Part shown: positions 29,110-36,225 of the stretch, piece by piece
Numbering within the stretch: position 1 is the first letter of the stretch
Layout: each line of letters begins with the position of its first letter
Notes under the pieces: model-generated
Databases searched by the model: none
The model's input: only the letters and a program-made list of their open reading frames with translations
What the model was told of the DNA's origin: nothing
Source: Acidobacteriota bacterium
GTDB lineage: Bacteria > Acidobacteriota > Blastocatellia > Pyrinomonadales > Pyrinomonadaceae
Direction: 5' to 3'
Assembly: GCA_018269075.1 (NCBI GenBank)
Contig: JAFDVJ010000023.1
Coordinates: 1-39,249, forward strand
Length of the DNA stretch: 39,249 nt
Made by a program: the position numbers and the translations under genes

Positions 29110-29814
29110 TCAATTGATCCGCTTGACCGACGTTCCGCCCCACCGGTCGCCGATTCTTTTGCCGGTCGAGATGACCATAATCGTCTCGACGAGAAACAGA
29201 ATGCCGAGCGGGATCGATAAAATTCCGGCGATAAACCAGCCGAGATACGGGATCGTGCAGAAGATCAGAACCAGATACGCGAAAAAAACGACGTTTCGCT
29301 TGACCGAATCGATCCACGTCAGCGGCGTGCCGTCGTCCTTCTCGACCTTCAGCCCGAGCGCTTTTTTGCCGACGCTCTGGCCGTTGCCGAGCAGCGCGTC
29401 GCGCGAAATGTAATAGGCGACAAGGAGCGGCGTGCCGAGCAGGCTGATGACCGGCAGCACGGCCATAAAGACGAGCGGAAAGGCGATCAGACCGTCGATC
29501 ATCAGCGCGAGCCAGCGATGCAGGAGAATCGTCGAGTCGGGCTGCGCGACGGGCTGCGTGCCCGGAATATACTGCTGCAGGTATTCGTTCGGGCGGCCCA
29601 TCTCGCGGTTGGCCGACGGGTACGAGCCGGTGTTCGGCGCGGGCGCGAAGGGCGTCTGCCGGATCGCGATCCAGTTGGCGTCGCCGACCCGTGCGATCAG
29701 ATCGTCGGTGGTCAGAAGGTTCTGCGAAACCCACTGGCGGACCTCGGTCGCCGTCATCGGGCCGACCGATTGATTGTTGCTCTTGCTTAAAACGAAAAAT
29801 TGCTGATCTTCCAC
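29110..29814 (-). CDS. GYF-2 domain plus RDD-family membrane protein
   Basis: About 234 aa. The N-terminus (about 1-50: FFVLSKSNNQSVGPMTATEVRQW and on to ANWIAI) is a GYF_2-like domain, which binds proline-rich peptides. A Pro/Gln-rich linker follows. The rest is an RDD domain: helices around LHRWLALMIDGLIAFPLVFMAV, LLVAYYISRDALLGNGQSVGKKALGLKV and TWIDSVKRNVVFF, ending in DRWGGTSVKRI. The characteristic Arg and Asp residues are present. RDD proteins are membrane proteins of mostly unknown function, some involved in ion transport. I prefer GTG at 29814, which has ggag upstream; an in-frame TTG at 29832 is the alternative. Confidence 0.85.
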   Translation of the reverse strand: MEDQQFFVLSKSNNQSVGPMTATEVRQWVSQNLLTTDDLIARVGDANWIAIRQTPFAPAPNTGSYPSANREMGRPNEYLQQYIPGTQPVAQPDSTILLHRWLALMIDGLIAFPLVFMAVLPVISLLGTPLLVAYYISRDALLGNGQSVGKKALGLKVEKDDGTPLTWIDSVKRNVVFFAYLVLIFCTIPYLGWFIAGILSIPLGILFLVETIMVISTGKRIGDRWGGTSVKRIN

Positions 29815-29849
29815 GCGCCGCTCACGCTCCAACTTCGAACTTTTAGATT

Positions 29850-29878
29850 TTGTCGATTCAGGCGATTCATTTTACACT
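29850..29878 (+). promoter_or_regulatory. Putative sigma-70-like promoter of purS
   Basis: TTGTCG at 29850-29855 and TACACT at 29873-29878, 17 bases apart, about 40 bp before purS. It shares the divergent region with the GYF/RDD gene. Confidence 0.45.
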
Positions 29879-29917
29879 AGAAATGAATCAAAAAGAAAGA
29901 TTTTTATTCGAAATAAA

Positions 29918-30163
29918 ATGAAAGCAAAAGTTTATGTGACGTTAAAGCCGGGCGTGCTCGACCCGCAGGGCAAAGCCATTCATCACTCGGTCGAGCTGCT
30001 CGGATTCGACCGGATCGCCGACATCCGGCAGGGAAAATACTTCGAAGTCGCGCTCGACGCCGCGCTGACCGAGGGCGAGGCCCGCGAAACCGCCGAGCGG
30101 ATCGCCAGGGACGTCCTCGCCAACCCGGTGATCGAGGATTATCGCGTGGAGATTGTGCAATAA
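29918..30163 (+). CDS. purS: Phosphoribosylformylglycinamidine synthase subunit PurS
   Basis: An 81-aa protein of the PurS family: KAKVYVTLKPGVLDPQGKAI, then LGFDRIADIRQGKYFEV and ANPVIEDYRVEI. In the three-part FGAM synthase, PurS dimers bridge the PurL synthase and the PurQ amidotransferase so that ammonia passes between them. The enzyme converts FGAR, ATP and glutamine to FGAM. Start ATG 29918 follows an A-rich leader with no strong ribosome binding site. purQ begins 79 bp downstream, after a hairpin. purL is not in the window. Confidence 0.95.
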   Translation: MKAKVYVTLKPGVLDPQGKAIHHSVELLGFDRIADIRQGKYFEVALDAALTEGEARETAERIARDVLANPVIEDYRVEIVQ

Positions 30164-30170
30164 TTGGTTT

Positions 30171-30230
30171 TCGATCTTCGGTCTTTGATTTTCGGCTCCC
30201 TGAAATCAAAGACCGAAGACCGAAGATCGA
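30171..30230. repeat. Stem-loop of ggtcttc-type heptamers between purS and purQ
   Basis: The left arm 30171-30192 and right arm 30202-30230 are complementary except that the right arm has one extra 7-nt unit (gaccgaa). It lies 7 bp after the purS stop and 12 bp before the purQ start, so it may set the purS:purQ ratio. Confidence 0.88.
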
Positions 30231-30242
30231 ACGATAAGATTT

Positions 30243-30938
30243 ATGAAATTCGGAGTAATAGTTTTTCCCGGTTCGAACTGCGATCACGACGCGTATCACG
30301 TGATCTCGAAACACGTCGGCCAGCCGGTCGATTTCGTCTGGCACAAGGAAACCGATCTCGGCGGCTACGACGCGGTGATCGTGCCCGGCGGCTTTTCCTA
30401 CGGCGATTATCTGCGGTGCGGCGCGCTCGCGAAATTTTCGCCGGTGATGGCGGCCGTCAAGGACTTCGCGGCGGCGGGCAAATTCGTTTTCGGCATCTGC
30501 AACGGCTTTCAGATTCTCTGCGAGGCCGGCCTCCTGCCGGGCGCGCTGATCCGCAACCGGAACCTGCATTTTATCTGCAAGCACGTCAACCTGCGCGTCG
30601 AGAACGCGCATACGCCCTACACGAGCGAGCTCGAAACGGGCGCGGTGCTTTCGATCCCGATCGCCCACGCCGAGGGCAATTACGTCTGTGACGACGAGAC
30701 CTTCGACCGGCTCGAAGAAAACGGCCGGATCGTTTTTCGCTACTGCGACGCCGGCGGCGCGGCGACCGACGAGGCGAACCCGAACGGCGCGCGCTCGAAC
30801 ATCGCGGGCATCTGCAATGAGGACGGAAACGTGCTCGGAATGATGCCGCACCCCGAACGCGCCTGCGAGGGCCTTCTGGGCTCGAACGACGGCCAGGCGA
30901 TCTTCCAATCGCTGACCAAAGCGATTCGGGAAGGCTGA
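30243..30938 (+). CDS. purQ: Phosphoribosylformylglycinamidine synthase glutaminase subunit PurQ
   Basis: A 231-aa class I glutamine amidotransferase. The opening [15 protein letters not shown] and [12 protein letters not shown] are specific to PurQ. C86 in FGICNGFQ is the catalytic nucleophile, and the His and Glu of MMPHPER complete the triad. It supplies ammonia to PurL with PurS as a bridge. Length is normal. It is in the same direction as purS and followed 3 bp after its stop by an inverted 9-mer array, then a convergent gene. Confidence 0.96.
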   Translation: MKFGVIVFPGSNCDHDAYHVISKHVGQPVDFVWHKETDLGGYDAVIVPGGFSYGDYLRCGALAKFSPVMAAVKDFAAAGKFVFGICNGFQILCEAGLLPGALIRNRNLHFICKHVNLRVENAHTPYTSELETGAVLSIPIAHAEGNYVCDDETFDRLEENGRIVFRYCDAGGAATDEANPNGARSNIAGICNEDGNVLGMMPHPERACEGLLGSNDGQAIFQSLTKAIREG

Positions 30939-30941
30939 CGG

Positions 30942-31018
30942 TTTGGGAAGTTCGGGAAGTTCGGGAAGTTCAGGAAGAAGACCTTTTACTTCCCAAACTT
31001 CCCAAACTTCCCGAACTT
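30942..31018. repeat. Stem-loop of 4x ttcgggaag-type 9-mers between convergent genes
   Basis: The left arm 30942-30977 has four 9-bp units (tttgggaag, ttcgggaag twice, ttcaggaag). The right arm 30989-31018 has three cttcccaaa-like units plus ctt. The unit is nearly the same as in the 27002 element. It fills the gap between purQ and the opposite-strand gene. Confidence 0.92.
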
Positions 31019-31026
31019 TTAAAGGG

Positions 31027-31773
31027 TTATCGCCAGAAGATGTCGAGCTGATACTCTTTGGCGCCGCCGCCGTCGTCGTAGACTTCGACGATCGTCGTGT
31101 ATTCGTTGGATTTCGAGGGCTGCTGGACGACGCGCACGCTGCCGCGGCCTTTCGTTTTGTTGACGTCGACCGTGACGTTGCGGTTCGGCAGGTTCGCGGT
31201 AAAGCTGTAAGTACCGTCAGGATAAGGCGTTCCGCTGATGACGCGGGTTTCGATCTGGCCGCCGCGAATGACGAGCTGGATCTTGTCGTCGACCGTTCCG
31301 CGCCAGTAGACGCGGCCGATCACCGGCCGGTTGTCGCCGTTTCCGTTTCCGTTTCCATTACCGTTGCCGCCGCCCGAATTGCCGAGCTCGCGGTTGATGT
31401 CGGTGAGCGCTTTCTGGACATTGCGCCAGCCGTAGCTGTTCGAGCCGTAGCTCGGCGCGCGGCGCGCGAGGTCGTTGAGGAGCGCGGCCGCGTCGCGCAG
31501 CTCCGAAGCGCTGCGGCGGTCGCCGACCATCTGCTGGAAGAGACCGGCGCTCGAATCCATCTGGGCGGCGAGAAACGCTTCCTCGATCGTGCTCCGCGAA
31601 TTCGATCCGCCGCGCCGCAGGTCGTTCGACGTCCGGTCGGCCAGATCGACCGTCGCGCGTTTCAGATCGTCCGCATAATTGCTGAGCCGCGACGAATAAT
31701 AATCGTTCTGCGCCTCGGCGGCAAAGGCGAAGATCAAAATCGAAAGCAGTGCGAAAAGAATTTGTTTTTTCAT
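31027..31773 (-). CDS. Secreted hypothetical protein with Gly/Asn repeat linker
   Basis: A 248-aa protein with a Sec signal peptide (MKKQILFALLSILIFAFAAEA, cleavage near AEA-QN). A helical domain follows (about 25-125; YADDLKRATVDLADRTSNDL), then a GN-repeat linker (about 132-145) and a C-terminal beta domain (about 150-248; GRVYWRGTVDDKIQLVIRGG and on to KEYQLDIFWR). Nothing indicates an enzyme. The ATG at 31773 has aaggagacaagaca just upstream. The open frame continues upstream only through a heptamer array and is not the true start. It is probably periplasmic. Confidence 0.82.
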   Translation of the reverse strand: MKKQILFALLSILIFAFAAEAQNDYYSSRLSNYADDLKRATVDLADRTSNDLRRGGSNSRSTIEEAFLAAQMDSSAGLFQQMVGDRRSASELRDAAALLNDLARRAPSYGSNSYGWRNVQKALTDINRELGNSGGGNGNGNGNGNGDNRPVIGRVYWRGTVDDKIQLVIRGGQIETRVISGTPYPDGTYSFTANLPNRNVTVDVNKTKGRGSVRVVQQPSKSNEYTTIVEVYDDGGGAKEYQLDIFWR

Positions 31774-31793
31774 TGTCTTGTCTCCTTTTTTTA

Positions 31794-31875
31794 GTCGAGA
31801 GTGGAGAGTCGAGAGTGGAGAGTTAAAGGAAAAAATCCCCGGACTCTCCACTCTCCACTCTCCGCTCTCCACTCG
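31794..31875. repeat. Stem-loop of 4x gtsgaga heptamers
   Basis: The left arm 31794-31824 alternates gtcgaga and gtggaga, four units plus gtt. The right arm 31843-31875 has four ctctcca-type units. The loop (aaaggaaaaaatccccgg) resembles that of the 16182 element (aaaagaataaaatctccg), so the two are related copies. It ends 1 bp from the sugar-kinase stop. Confidence 0.92.
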
Positions 31876-31876
31876 T

Positions 31877-32899
31877 TCAAACCGCTTCGGCGGCGATTTC
31901 GTTGACGATCAGGCCTTCTTCGCAGAGTTTCCAGTCGAGCACTTCCGCGCCGATTTCTCCGGCGAGCGCGGTTTCGACCGCGCCGCGGCCGTCTTCCTCG
32001 CAGAAGAACGCGATGCAGCCGCCGCCGCCCGCGCCGCAGACCTTGGCGGCGATCGCGCCGTTGGCGTAGGCCTTTTCGATCAGCATATCCATCTGCGGCG
32101 TCGTGATCTTCGGCGAGAGCCGCTTGCGGTGCGGGTGCGCGTTGTGGAGGATCGCGCCGACCGTCGTCCAGTCGCTTTGCAAAAGCGCGTCGCGCAGATT
32201 CAGCGAATCGTCGCGGATGCCCTCGAAGATGTCGAACAGCTCCTTGTCGCCGTCGATATGCCGCTTGGTGATCTCCCAGTTGTTCGTGCCGGAATTGCGC
32301 GGCTCGCCCGTGTAGCAGACGACGATCCGCTTCTGGAGCGTGGCGGTGTCGATGGAAAGCGCTTCGCGGTGCATCCCGTCGGGCGCGAAATGGATCGTCG
32401 AGACGCCGCCGTACTGCGCCGAGTAATAGTCCTGATAACCGGTCGGCACCTTGATGACCTGACATTCGACGGCCGCCGCGATCGGGATGAAGCGGTCCGG
32501 CGTGTAGCGGTCGCCGACGAGCCGGTTGAGCGCGCCGATACAGGCGATGTTGAGCGTCGACGAACCGGCGAGGCCCGCGCCGGCCGGCGCTTCGGAATCG
32601 GTGATCATATTGAAGCCGGTCTCGGGCCGGAAGAAATAGACGAGCTTCGAGAGCAGCTCGAGCCGGGTTTCGTTCTTCAGCTCGTGAAACTTGTCGAGCG
32701 TCGTCTCGAAGGTCACGCCGCGATCGACCGATTCGAGGACGATCTTATCGTCGCTGCGCGTTTCGATCCGGCAGCGGGCCATCAGGCTGACGGCGAAATT
32801 GACGGTCGCCGCGCCCTCGTGGAACAGAAAAAGCGGCGGAATGTCGATGGTGCCGCCCGCCAGGTCAACTCTCGTCGGAGCCGATGATTCGATTATCAC
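31877..32899 (-). CDS. GHMP-family sugar kinase (heptose-7-phosphate or fucose/galactose kinase-like)
   Basis: A 340-aa ATP-dependent small-molecule kinase. The three GHMP motifs are present: APTRVDLAGGTIDIPP at the N-terminus, PAGAGLAGSSTLNIA as the ATP loop, and KVCGAGGGGC near the C-terminus. The 'LAGGxxDIPP' variant is typical of D-glycero-D-manno-heptose-7-phosphate kinase (HddA) and related sugar kinases. Neighbouring genes do not fix the substrate. The start codon is GTG at 32899 with agaggaaa upstream. It is transcribed leftward, 94 bp after the DedA gene. Confidence 0.88.
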   Translation of the reverse strand: MIIESSAPTRVDLAGGTIDIPPLFLFHEGAATVNFAVSLMARCRIETRSDDKIVLESVDRGVTFETTLDKFHELKNETRLELLSKLVYFFRPETGFNMITDSEAPAGAGLAGSSTLNIACIGALNRLVGDRYTPDRFIPIAAAVECQVIKVPTGYQDYYSAQYGGVSTIHFAPDGMHREALSIDTATLQKRIVVCYTGEPRNSGTNNWEITKRHIDGDKELFDIFEGIRDDSLNLRDALLQSDWTTVGAILHNAHPHRKRLSPKITTPQMDMLIEKAYANGAIAAKVCGAGGGGCIAFFCEEDGRGAVETALAGEIGAEVLDWKLCEEGLIVNEIAAEAV

Positions 32900-32993
32900 T
32901 AAGTGTTTTTCCTCTTAAATTGGTATTGAAAATTCTTATCTGAAAGAACCCAATATATTACCGTAAATTGTGGCTGATTGGATAGCGCCGAAG

Positions 32994-33737
32994 CTAACTT
33001 TTCGCGGCTTTCGACGATTCTTTTTGTTCGGGCGGGTCTTTTTCCTCGGATTTCGGCGGAATCGTCATATGCAGCTTTTCGCCGATGTTGAAGAGCTTCT
33101 CCTGCGCGATGTCCTCGATGACGTGGATTTTCTCCTCGATTCGGGTGATCGTTTCGGGCTTGACCTCCTCGACCTTTTCCGAGAGCCAGTAGCGTTCGAC
33201 GACGTAAAAGACGATGATGCCGAAGAGGACGACGAAAAAGAGCGCCATCCCGGCCTGTTTGAAATTGCCGAGAATGCCGGTGATCGCGCCGCTGAAGAAA
33301 TAACCGAGTCCCGCGAGAACCAGGACCCACGTCCCGCAGCTGATCGCGTCGAGCAGGAGAAAGCGCGGAAACGGCATCTTCCCGATCCCGTAAAAAAGAC
33401 ACATCGCCGAACGGATGCCGTAGATGTATTTCGAGATGATGATCGCGAAGCCGCCGAATTTTTCGATCAGACGCTCGATCCGCGGCTGCGTCATCTGGTA
33501 AAAACGATAGTCTTTCGCCTTTTCGTGAAAGAGCCGGCCGATCCAGTAGCCGCCGCTGTCGCCGACCATCCCGCCGAGCGTGCCGGCGAGGACGACCTTG
33601 AAAAAGCTGTAGTTTCCGAAAAATTCGCTGTGGGCCATCGCCCCCGACAAAAGGAGTGTGATGTCGCCTTCAACCGTGCAGAGTGCAAAGACCGCGTAGA
33701 TGCCGTAATCGGCGATGAGCTGCGAAAGCTGTTCCAT
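32994..33737 (-). CDS. DedA-family membrane protein
   Basis: A 247-aa protein of the DedA/VTT (SNARE-associated) family. Signatures are the early acidic VEGDITLLLSGAMA, GGMVGDSGGYWIGR, and the helix-turn region RLIEKFGGFAIIISKYIYGIRSAMCLFYGIGKMPFPRFLLLD with conserved Arg. Five or so membrane helices precede a charged, Lys/Glu-rich tail (about 190-247) longer than in most members. DedA proteins are linked to lipid (undecaprenyl phosphate or phosphatidylethanolamine) translocation and proton-motive-force homeostasis; the substrate here is unknown. The last residues (KSEEKDPPEQKESSKAAKS) look disordered. Confidence 0.9.
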   Translation of the reverse strand: MEQLSQLIADYGIYAVFALCTVEGDITLLLSGAMAHSEFFGNYSFFKVVLAGTLGGMVGDSGGYWIGRLFHEKAKDYRFYQMTQPRIERLIEKFGGFAIIISKYIYGIRSAMCLFYGIGKMPFPRFLLLDAISCGTWVLVLAGLGYFFSGAITGILGNFKQAGMALFFVVLFGIIVFYVVERYWLSEKVEEVKPETITRIEEKIHVIEDIAQEKLFNIGEKLHMTIPPKSEEKDPPEQKESSKAAKS

Positions 33738-33856
33738 AAAAAAAATCAGAAACCTGATTCAGGGCACAACAAAAGAGTAACTTTCCGCAAGCCTTTGAGT
33801 CAAACGATTTCGGGGCCGGGGCGCGTCCGTCGGCGGATTGCAAAATCGTAAGGAGT

Positions 33857-33879
33857 CGGAAATCCGAAATCCGAAATCA
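33857..33879. repeat. Short heptamer array (aatccga, minus-sense gatttcg)
   Basis: About three units of the complement of gatttcg with no partner arm. It is the shortest member of the family in the window. Confidence 0.8.
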
Positions 33880-33921
33880 TTAATGTTAAAAGGATCGTCA
33901 GAGCGGTGAATAACCAGTTTA

Positions 33922-34020
33922 AGAGGACGCGGATGAACGCGGATTAAGCGGATTGTCGCGGATAACTTTAAAATAAATCCGCGAAAATCCGCCTGATCCG
34001 CGTTCATCCGCGTCCTCTTG
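33922..34020. repeat. Long stem-loop of four cgcggat-type units
   Basis: The outer 24 bases (33922-33945 and 33997-34020) are perfect complements. Inner arms continue with mismatches, giving about 45 paired bases. The left arm has cggat words at 33931, 33941, 33950 and 33960, four units spaced 9-10 bp. The loop is A+T-rich (taactttaaaataaa). Confidence 0.9.
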
Positions 34021-34133
34021 AAAATACCGAAATCCGGGTTGCCGATCTTTTTAACAGTAATGATCCGAAATCCTTGTTTCCGCGGTGTCCGGCATTTATT
34101 TTCGCGAATCCGCGGCCCGCGCGCCGGATTGGT

Positions 34134-34162
34134 TTGACACTTTCCCGGCAACTGAATAAAAT
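34134..34162 (+). promoter_or_regulatory. Sigma-70-like promoter of the ROK gene
   Basis: A consensus TTGACA at 34134-34139 and TAAAAT at 34157-34162, exactly 17 bases apart and 48 bp before the start codon. It is the best housekeeping promoter in the window. Confidence 0.75.
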
Positions 34163-34210
34163 CTCGTTAGTTTCCTGCCTTAAGTAGTTTAAAAAGGAAG
34201 TTTTACAATC

Positions 34211-35137
34211 ATGAGCGAAGCGGTCAGCCAAACGGAAAAAGCAGTCGGGATTGAAGTTACGAAGTCCGCCTTCAAATCGGTCTGCCTCGATGCGGAAGGC
34301 AATATCATAAATTCTCACAACGGGGCGATGATCCGCGGCGACGATACCGCGCCGCAGCTCGTCGCGTTTATCCGCGAGCTGCGGGCCAAATACGGCGATT
34401 TCGACCGTCTCGGGCTGACGATTCCGGGGCTGATTCATCACGACACGCGCCGCATCGCCTATTCGACGTTCTTTCCCGAGCATCAGGGAGTCGATCTGCT
34501 GACCGGCCTCGAACGGGAAACGAATCTCAAAATTCTGATCGAGAACGACGCCAACGCCGCCGGCTACGGCGAATACTGGCTCGGCGCGGGCCGCGGCTGC
34601 CGGAGTATGTTTTACGCGACGCTCGACGCGGGCGTCGGCGGCGCGCTGATCTTCGACGGCAAGATCTGGCACGGAACCAACGGCTTCGCCGGCGAATTCG
34701 GCTATCTGACGATCGACGACGACGGCCGGCGGCTCGAGGAGGTCGCCTCGGCGACGAGCATCATCCGCCGCACGCGGAGCCGTTTTCATCAGGACAGCAC
34801 CTCGTCGCTCGGCCGGCTGCCGGAATCGCAGATCACGGTCGCCGACGTCGTCCGCGAGGCCCGCAACGGCGACGACTTCGCGCATCTGATGCTGCAGCGC
34901 ACCGGCAAATACGTCGGCACGGCGATCGCGGGCGTCATCAACCTGCTGAACATCGAAAAGATCGTCATCGGCGGCGAGGTGATGCACGCCGAGCACACGG
35001 TGCTCGACGCGATCATCGAGCGCGCGCGCGAGCTGTCGTTCAAGCCGTCGTTCGAGGCGGCCCGGATCGTCGCCGGCGAGCTCGAGGAGCGGGCCGCGGC
35101 CTGCGGCGCCGCGCTGCTTTCGAGAGCTCTCGATTAA
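34211..35137 (+). CDS. ROK-family protein (sugar kinase-like) lacking the zinc motif
   Basis: A 308-aa protein of the ROK group, which includes bacterial glucokinases and sugar-responsive repressors. There is no N-terminal helix-turn-helix, so it is an enzyme-type member. IENDANAAGYGEYWLGAGRG holds the catalytic Asp, DAGVGGALIFDG is the phosphate-binding loop, and GTNGFAGEFGY corresponds to the usual G-x-AGE-x-GH, with Tyr replacing His. The conserved zinc-binding CxCGxxGCxE is absent: the chain runs directly from TIDDDGRRLEEVASA. Activity or stability may therefore differ from glucokinase. ATG 34211 has aaggaag upstream and a consensus promoter. The gene is monocistronic. Confidence 0.88.
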   Translation: MSEAVSQTEKAVGIEVTKSAFKSVCLDAEGNIINSHNGAMIRGDDTAPQLVAFIRELRAKYGDFDRLGLTIPGLIHHDTRRIAYSTFFPEHQGVDLLTGLERETNLKILIENDANAAGYGEYWLGAGRGCRSMFYATLDAGVGGALIFDGKIWHGTNGFAGEFGYLTIDDDGRRLEEVASATSIIRRTRSRFHQDSTSSLGRLPESQITVADVVREARNGDDFAHLMLQRTGKYVGTAIAGVINLLNIEKIVIGGEVMHAEHTVLDAIIERARELSFKPSFEAARIVAGELEERAAACGAALLSRALD

Positions 35138-35503
35138 AAGCCTGAAATTTCGAGTCTCAAGTCCCGAACCCGGGTCGAAGATCAATCCCCGATCGATGAT
35201 TCAAGGGCAGCCTGAAGGTCTAACTGCGGAAAACAGTAAAATTAATCTGTTTTATCAGCTAAACTAATTTAGTGAAAACTTGCACAAGGGGGCGGGTTGA
35301 ATTTATTTTAATTAATTCGAACATTTTGAATCGGTTAGTTTGCGGAATTATTCATATTTTGTAAAAATCTAGTTAACAAGTTGGTTAACGGCTCTTAAAC
35401 AGAAGTAAATACAAATTCGACTGATAAATCTCAGATTTCTTGGTTTGGGATTCAGTCTAACTATAGCTTTAAAATAGCTTTGTAAGGTTTCGGTAAAAAC
35501 AAG
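35138..35503. other. 366-bp intergenic region before the alternative complex III operon
   Basis: No gene or heptamer array is seen. It is notably A+T-rich from about 35230 on. TTGAAT at 35326-35331 and TATTCA at 35349-35354, 17 bases apart, are a possible promoter for actA and leave a leader of about 140 nt. A short inverted ctcaagtcccgaacccgggt stretch lies near 35156. Confidence 0.5.
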
Positions 35504-36166
35504 ATGGCACAAATATTTCATCGCGGAGCAAATAATATTGCTAAGGCAAGCATCGCCGTCGCCATTGTTCTGGCGGGCGTTGCCGGTTACGCCTACACGC
35601 AGATCGCGCGGTCTTCCTATTTGACGAATCGTTATCTGGAGCGGCCGCAGCCCGTGCAGTTCAGTCACAAGCACCACGTCGGCGACGACGGCATCGACTG
35701 CCGCTACTGTCACACTTCGGTCGAGACGAGCTCGTCGGCCGGAATGCCGCCGACGCAGACCTGTATGAACTGCCACAGCCAGATCTGGGCCGACAGCCCC
35801 TATCTCGAACCCGTCCGCGCGAGCTTCCGCGACAACAAGCCGATCCAGTGGCAGCGCGTTCACGACCTGCCGGAATACGCCTATTTCAACCACAGCATCC
35901 ACGTCGCGAAGGGTGTCGGCTGCGCCTCGTGTCACGGCGACGTCGCGAATATGCCGACGGTTTATCAGGAAAACACGCTCCAGATGGAATGGTGTCTCTC
36001 GTGCCACCGCGATCCGGGCCCGAACATTCGGCCGAAGGCGGAGATCTTCAACACGGCGTGGAACAAGGACGACATCACGCCGGAGCAGCAGAAGGAAGTC
36101 GACGCGCAGATCGGCAAGCTCCGCAGCAAGGAGATGCTGACGAGCTGTTCGACCTGCCACCGCTAA
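35504..36166 (+). CDS. actA: Alternative complex III subunit ActA, pentaheme cytochrome c
   Basis: A 220-aa protein with an N-terminal membrane anchor (about 11-33) and five CxxCH haem c motifs: CRYCH, CMNCH, CASCH, CLSCH and CSTCH. Five haems and the spacing match ActA of alternative complex III, which accepts electrons from menaquinol and passes them to cytochrome c or directly to an oxidase. Extra His residues such as FSHKHHV and NHSIHV are likely distal ligands. actB starts 59 bp downstream. No strong ribosome binding site is visible (ggtaaaaacaag). Confidence 0.94.
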   Translation: MAQIFHRGANNIAKASIAVAIVLAGVAGYAYTQIARSSYLTNRYLERPQPVQFSHKHHVGDDGIDCRYCHTSVETSSSAGMPPTQTCMNCHSQIWADSPYLEPVRASFRDNKPIQWQRVHDLPEYAYFNHSIHVAKGVGCASCHGDVANMPTVYQENTLQMEWCLSCHRDPGPNIRPKAEIFNTAWNKDDITPEQQKEVDAQIGKLRSKEMLTSCSTCHR

Positions 36167-36225
36167 AGCGATCGCGGATTTCGGATTTTTGAGATTGGAA
36201 AAGTAACTTAATTTTGAGGGAAAAG

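Larger units (their letters stand above)
33738..34210. other. 473-bp divergent intergenic region with arrays and ROK promoter
   Basis: No gene is seen. It holds a single-armed heptamer array (33857-33879; aatccga units), a 99-bp palindromic array (33922-34020) and the promoter at 34134-34162. Open frames through it are repeat-derived. Confidence 0.6.

Noticed and set aside
31774..31872. N-terminal extension of the secreted hypothetical protein
   Set aside because: It translates a gagtgga-type array. The downstream ATG has a ribosome binding site and starts a signal peptide.
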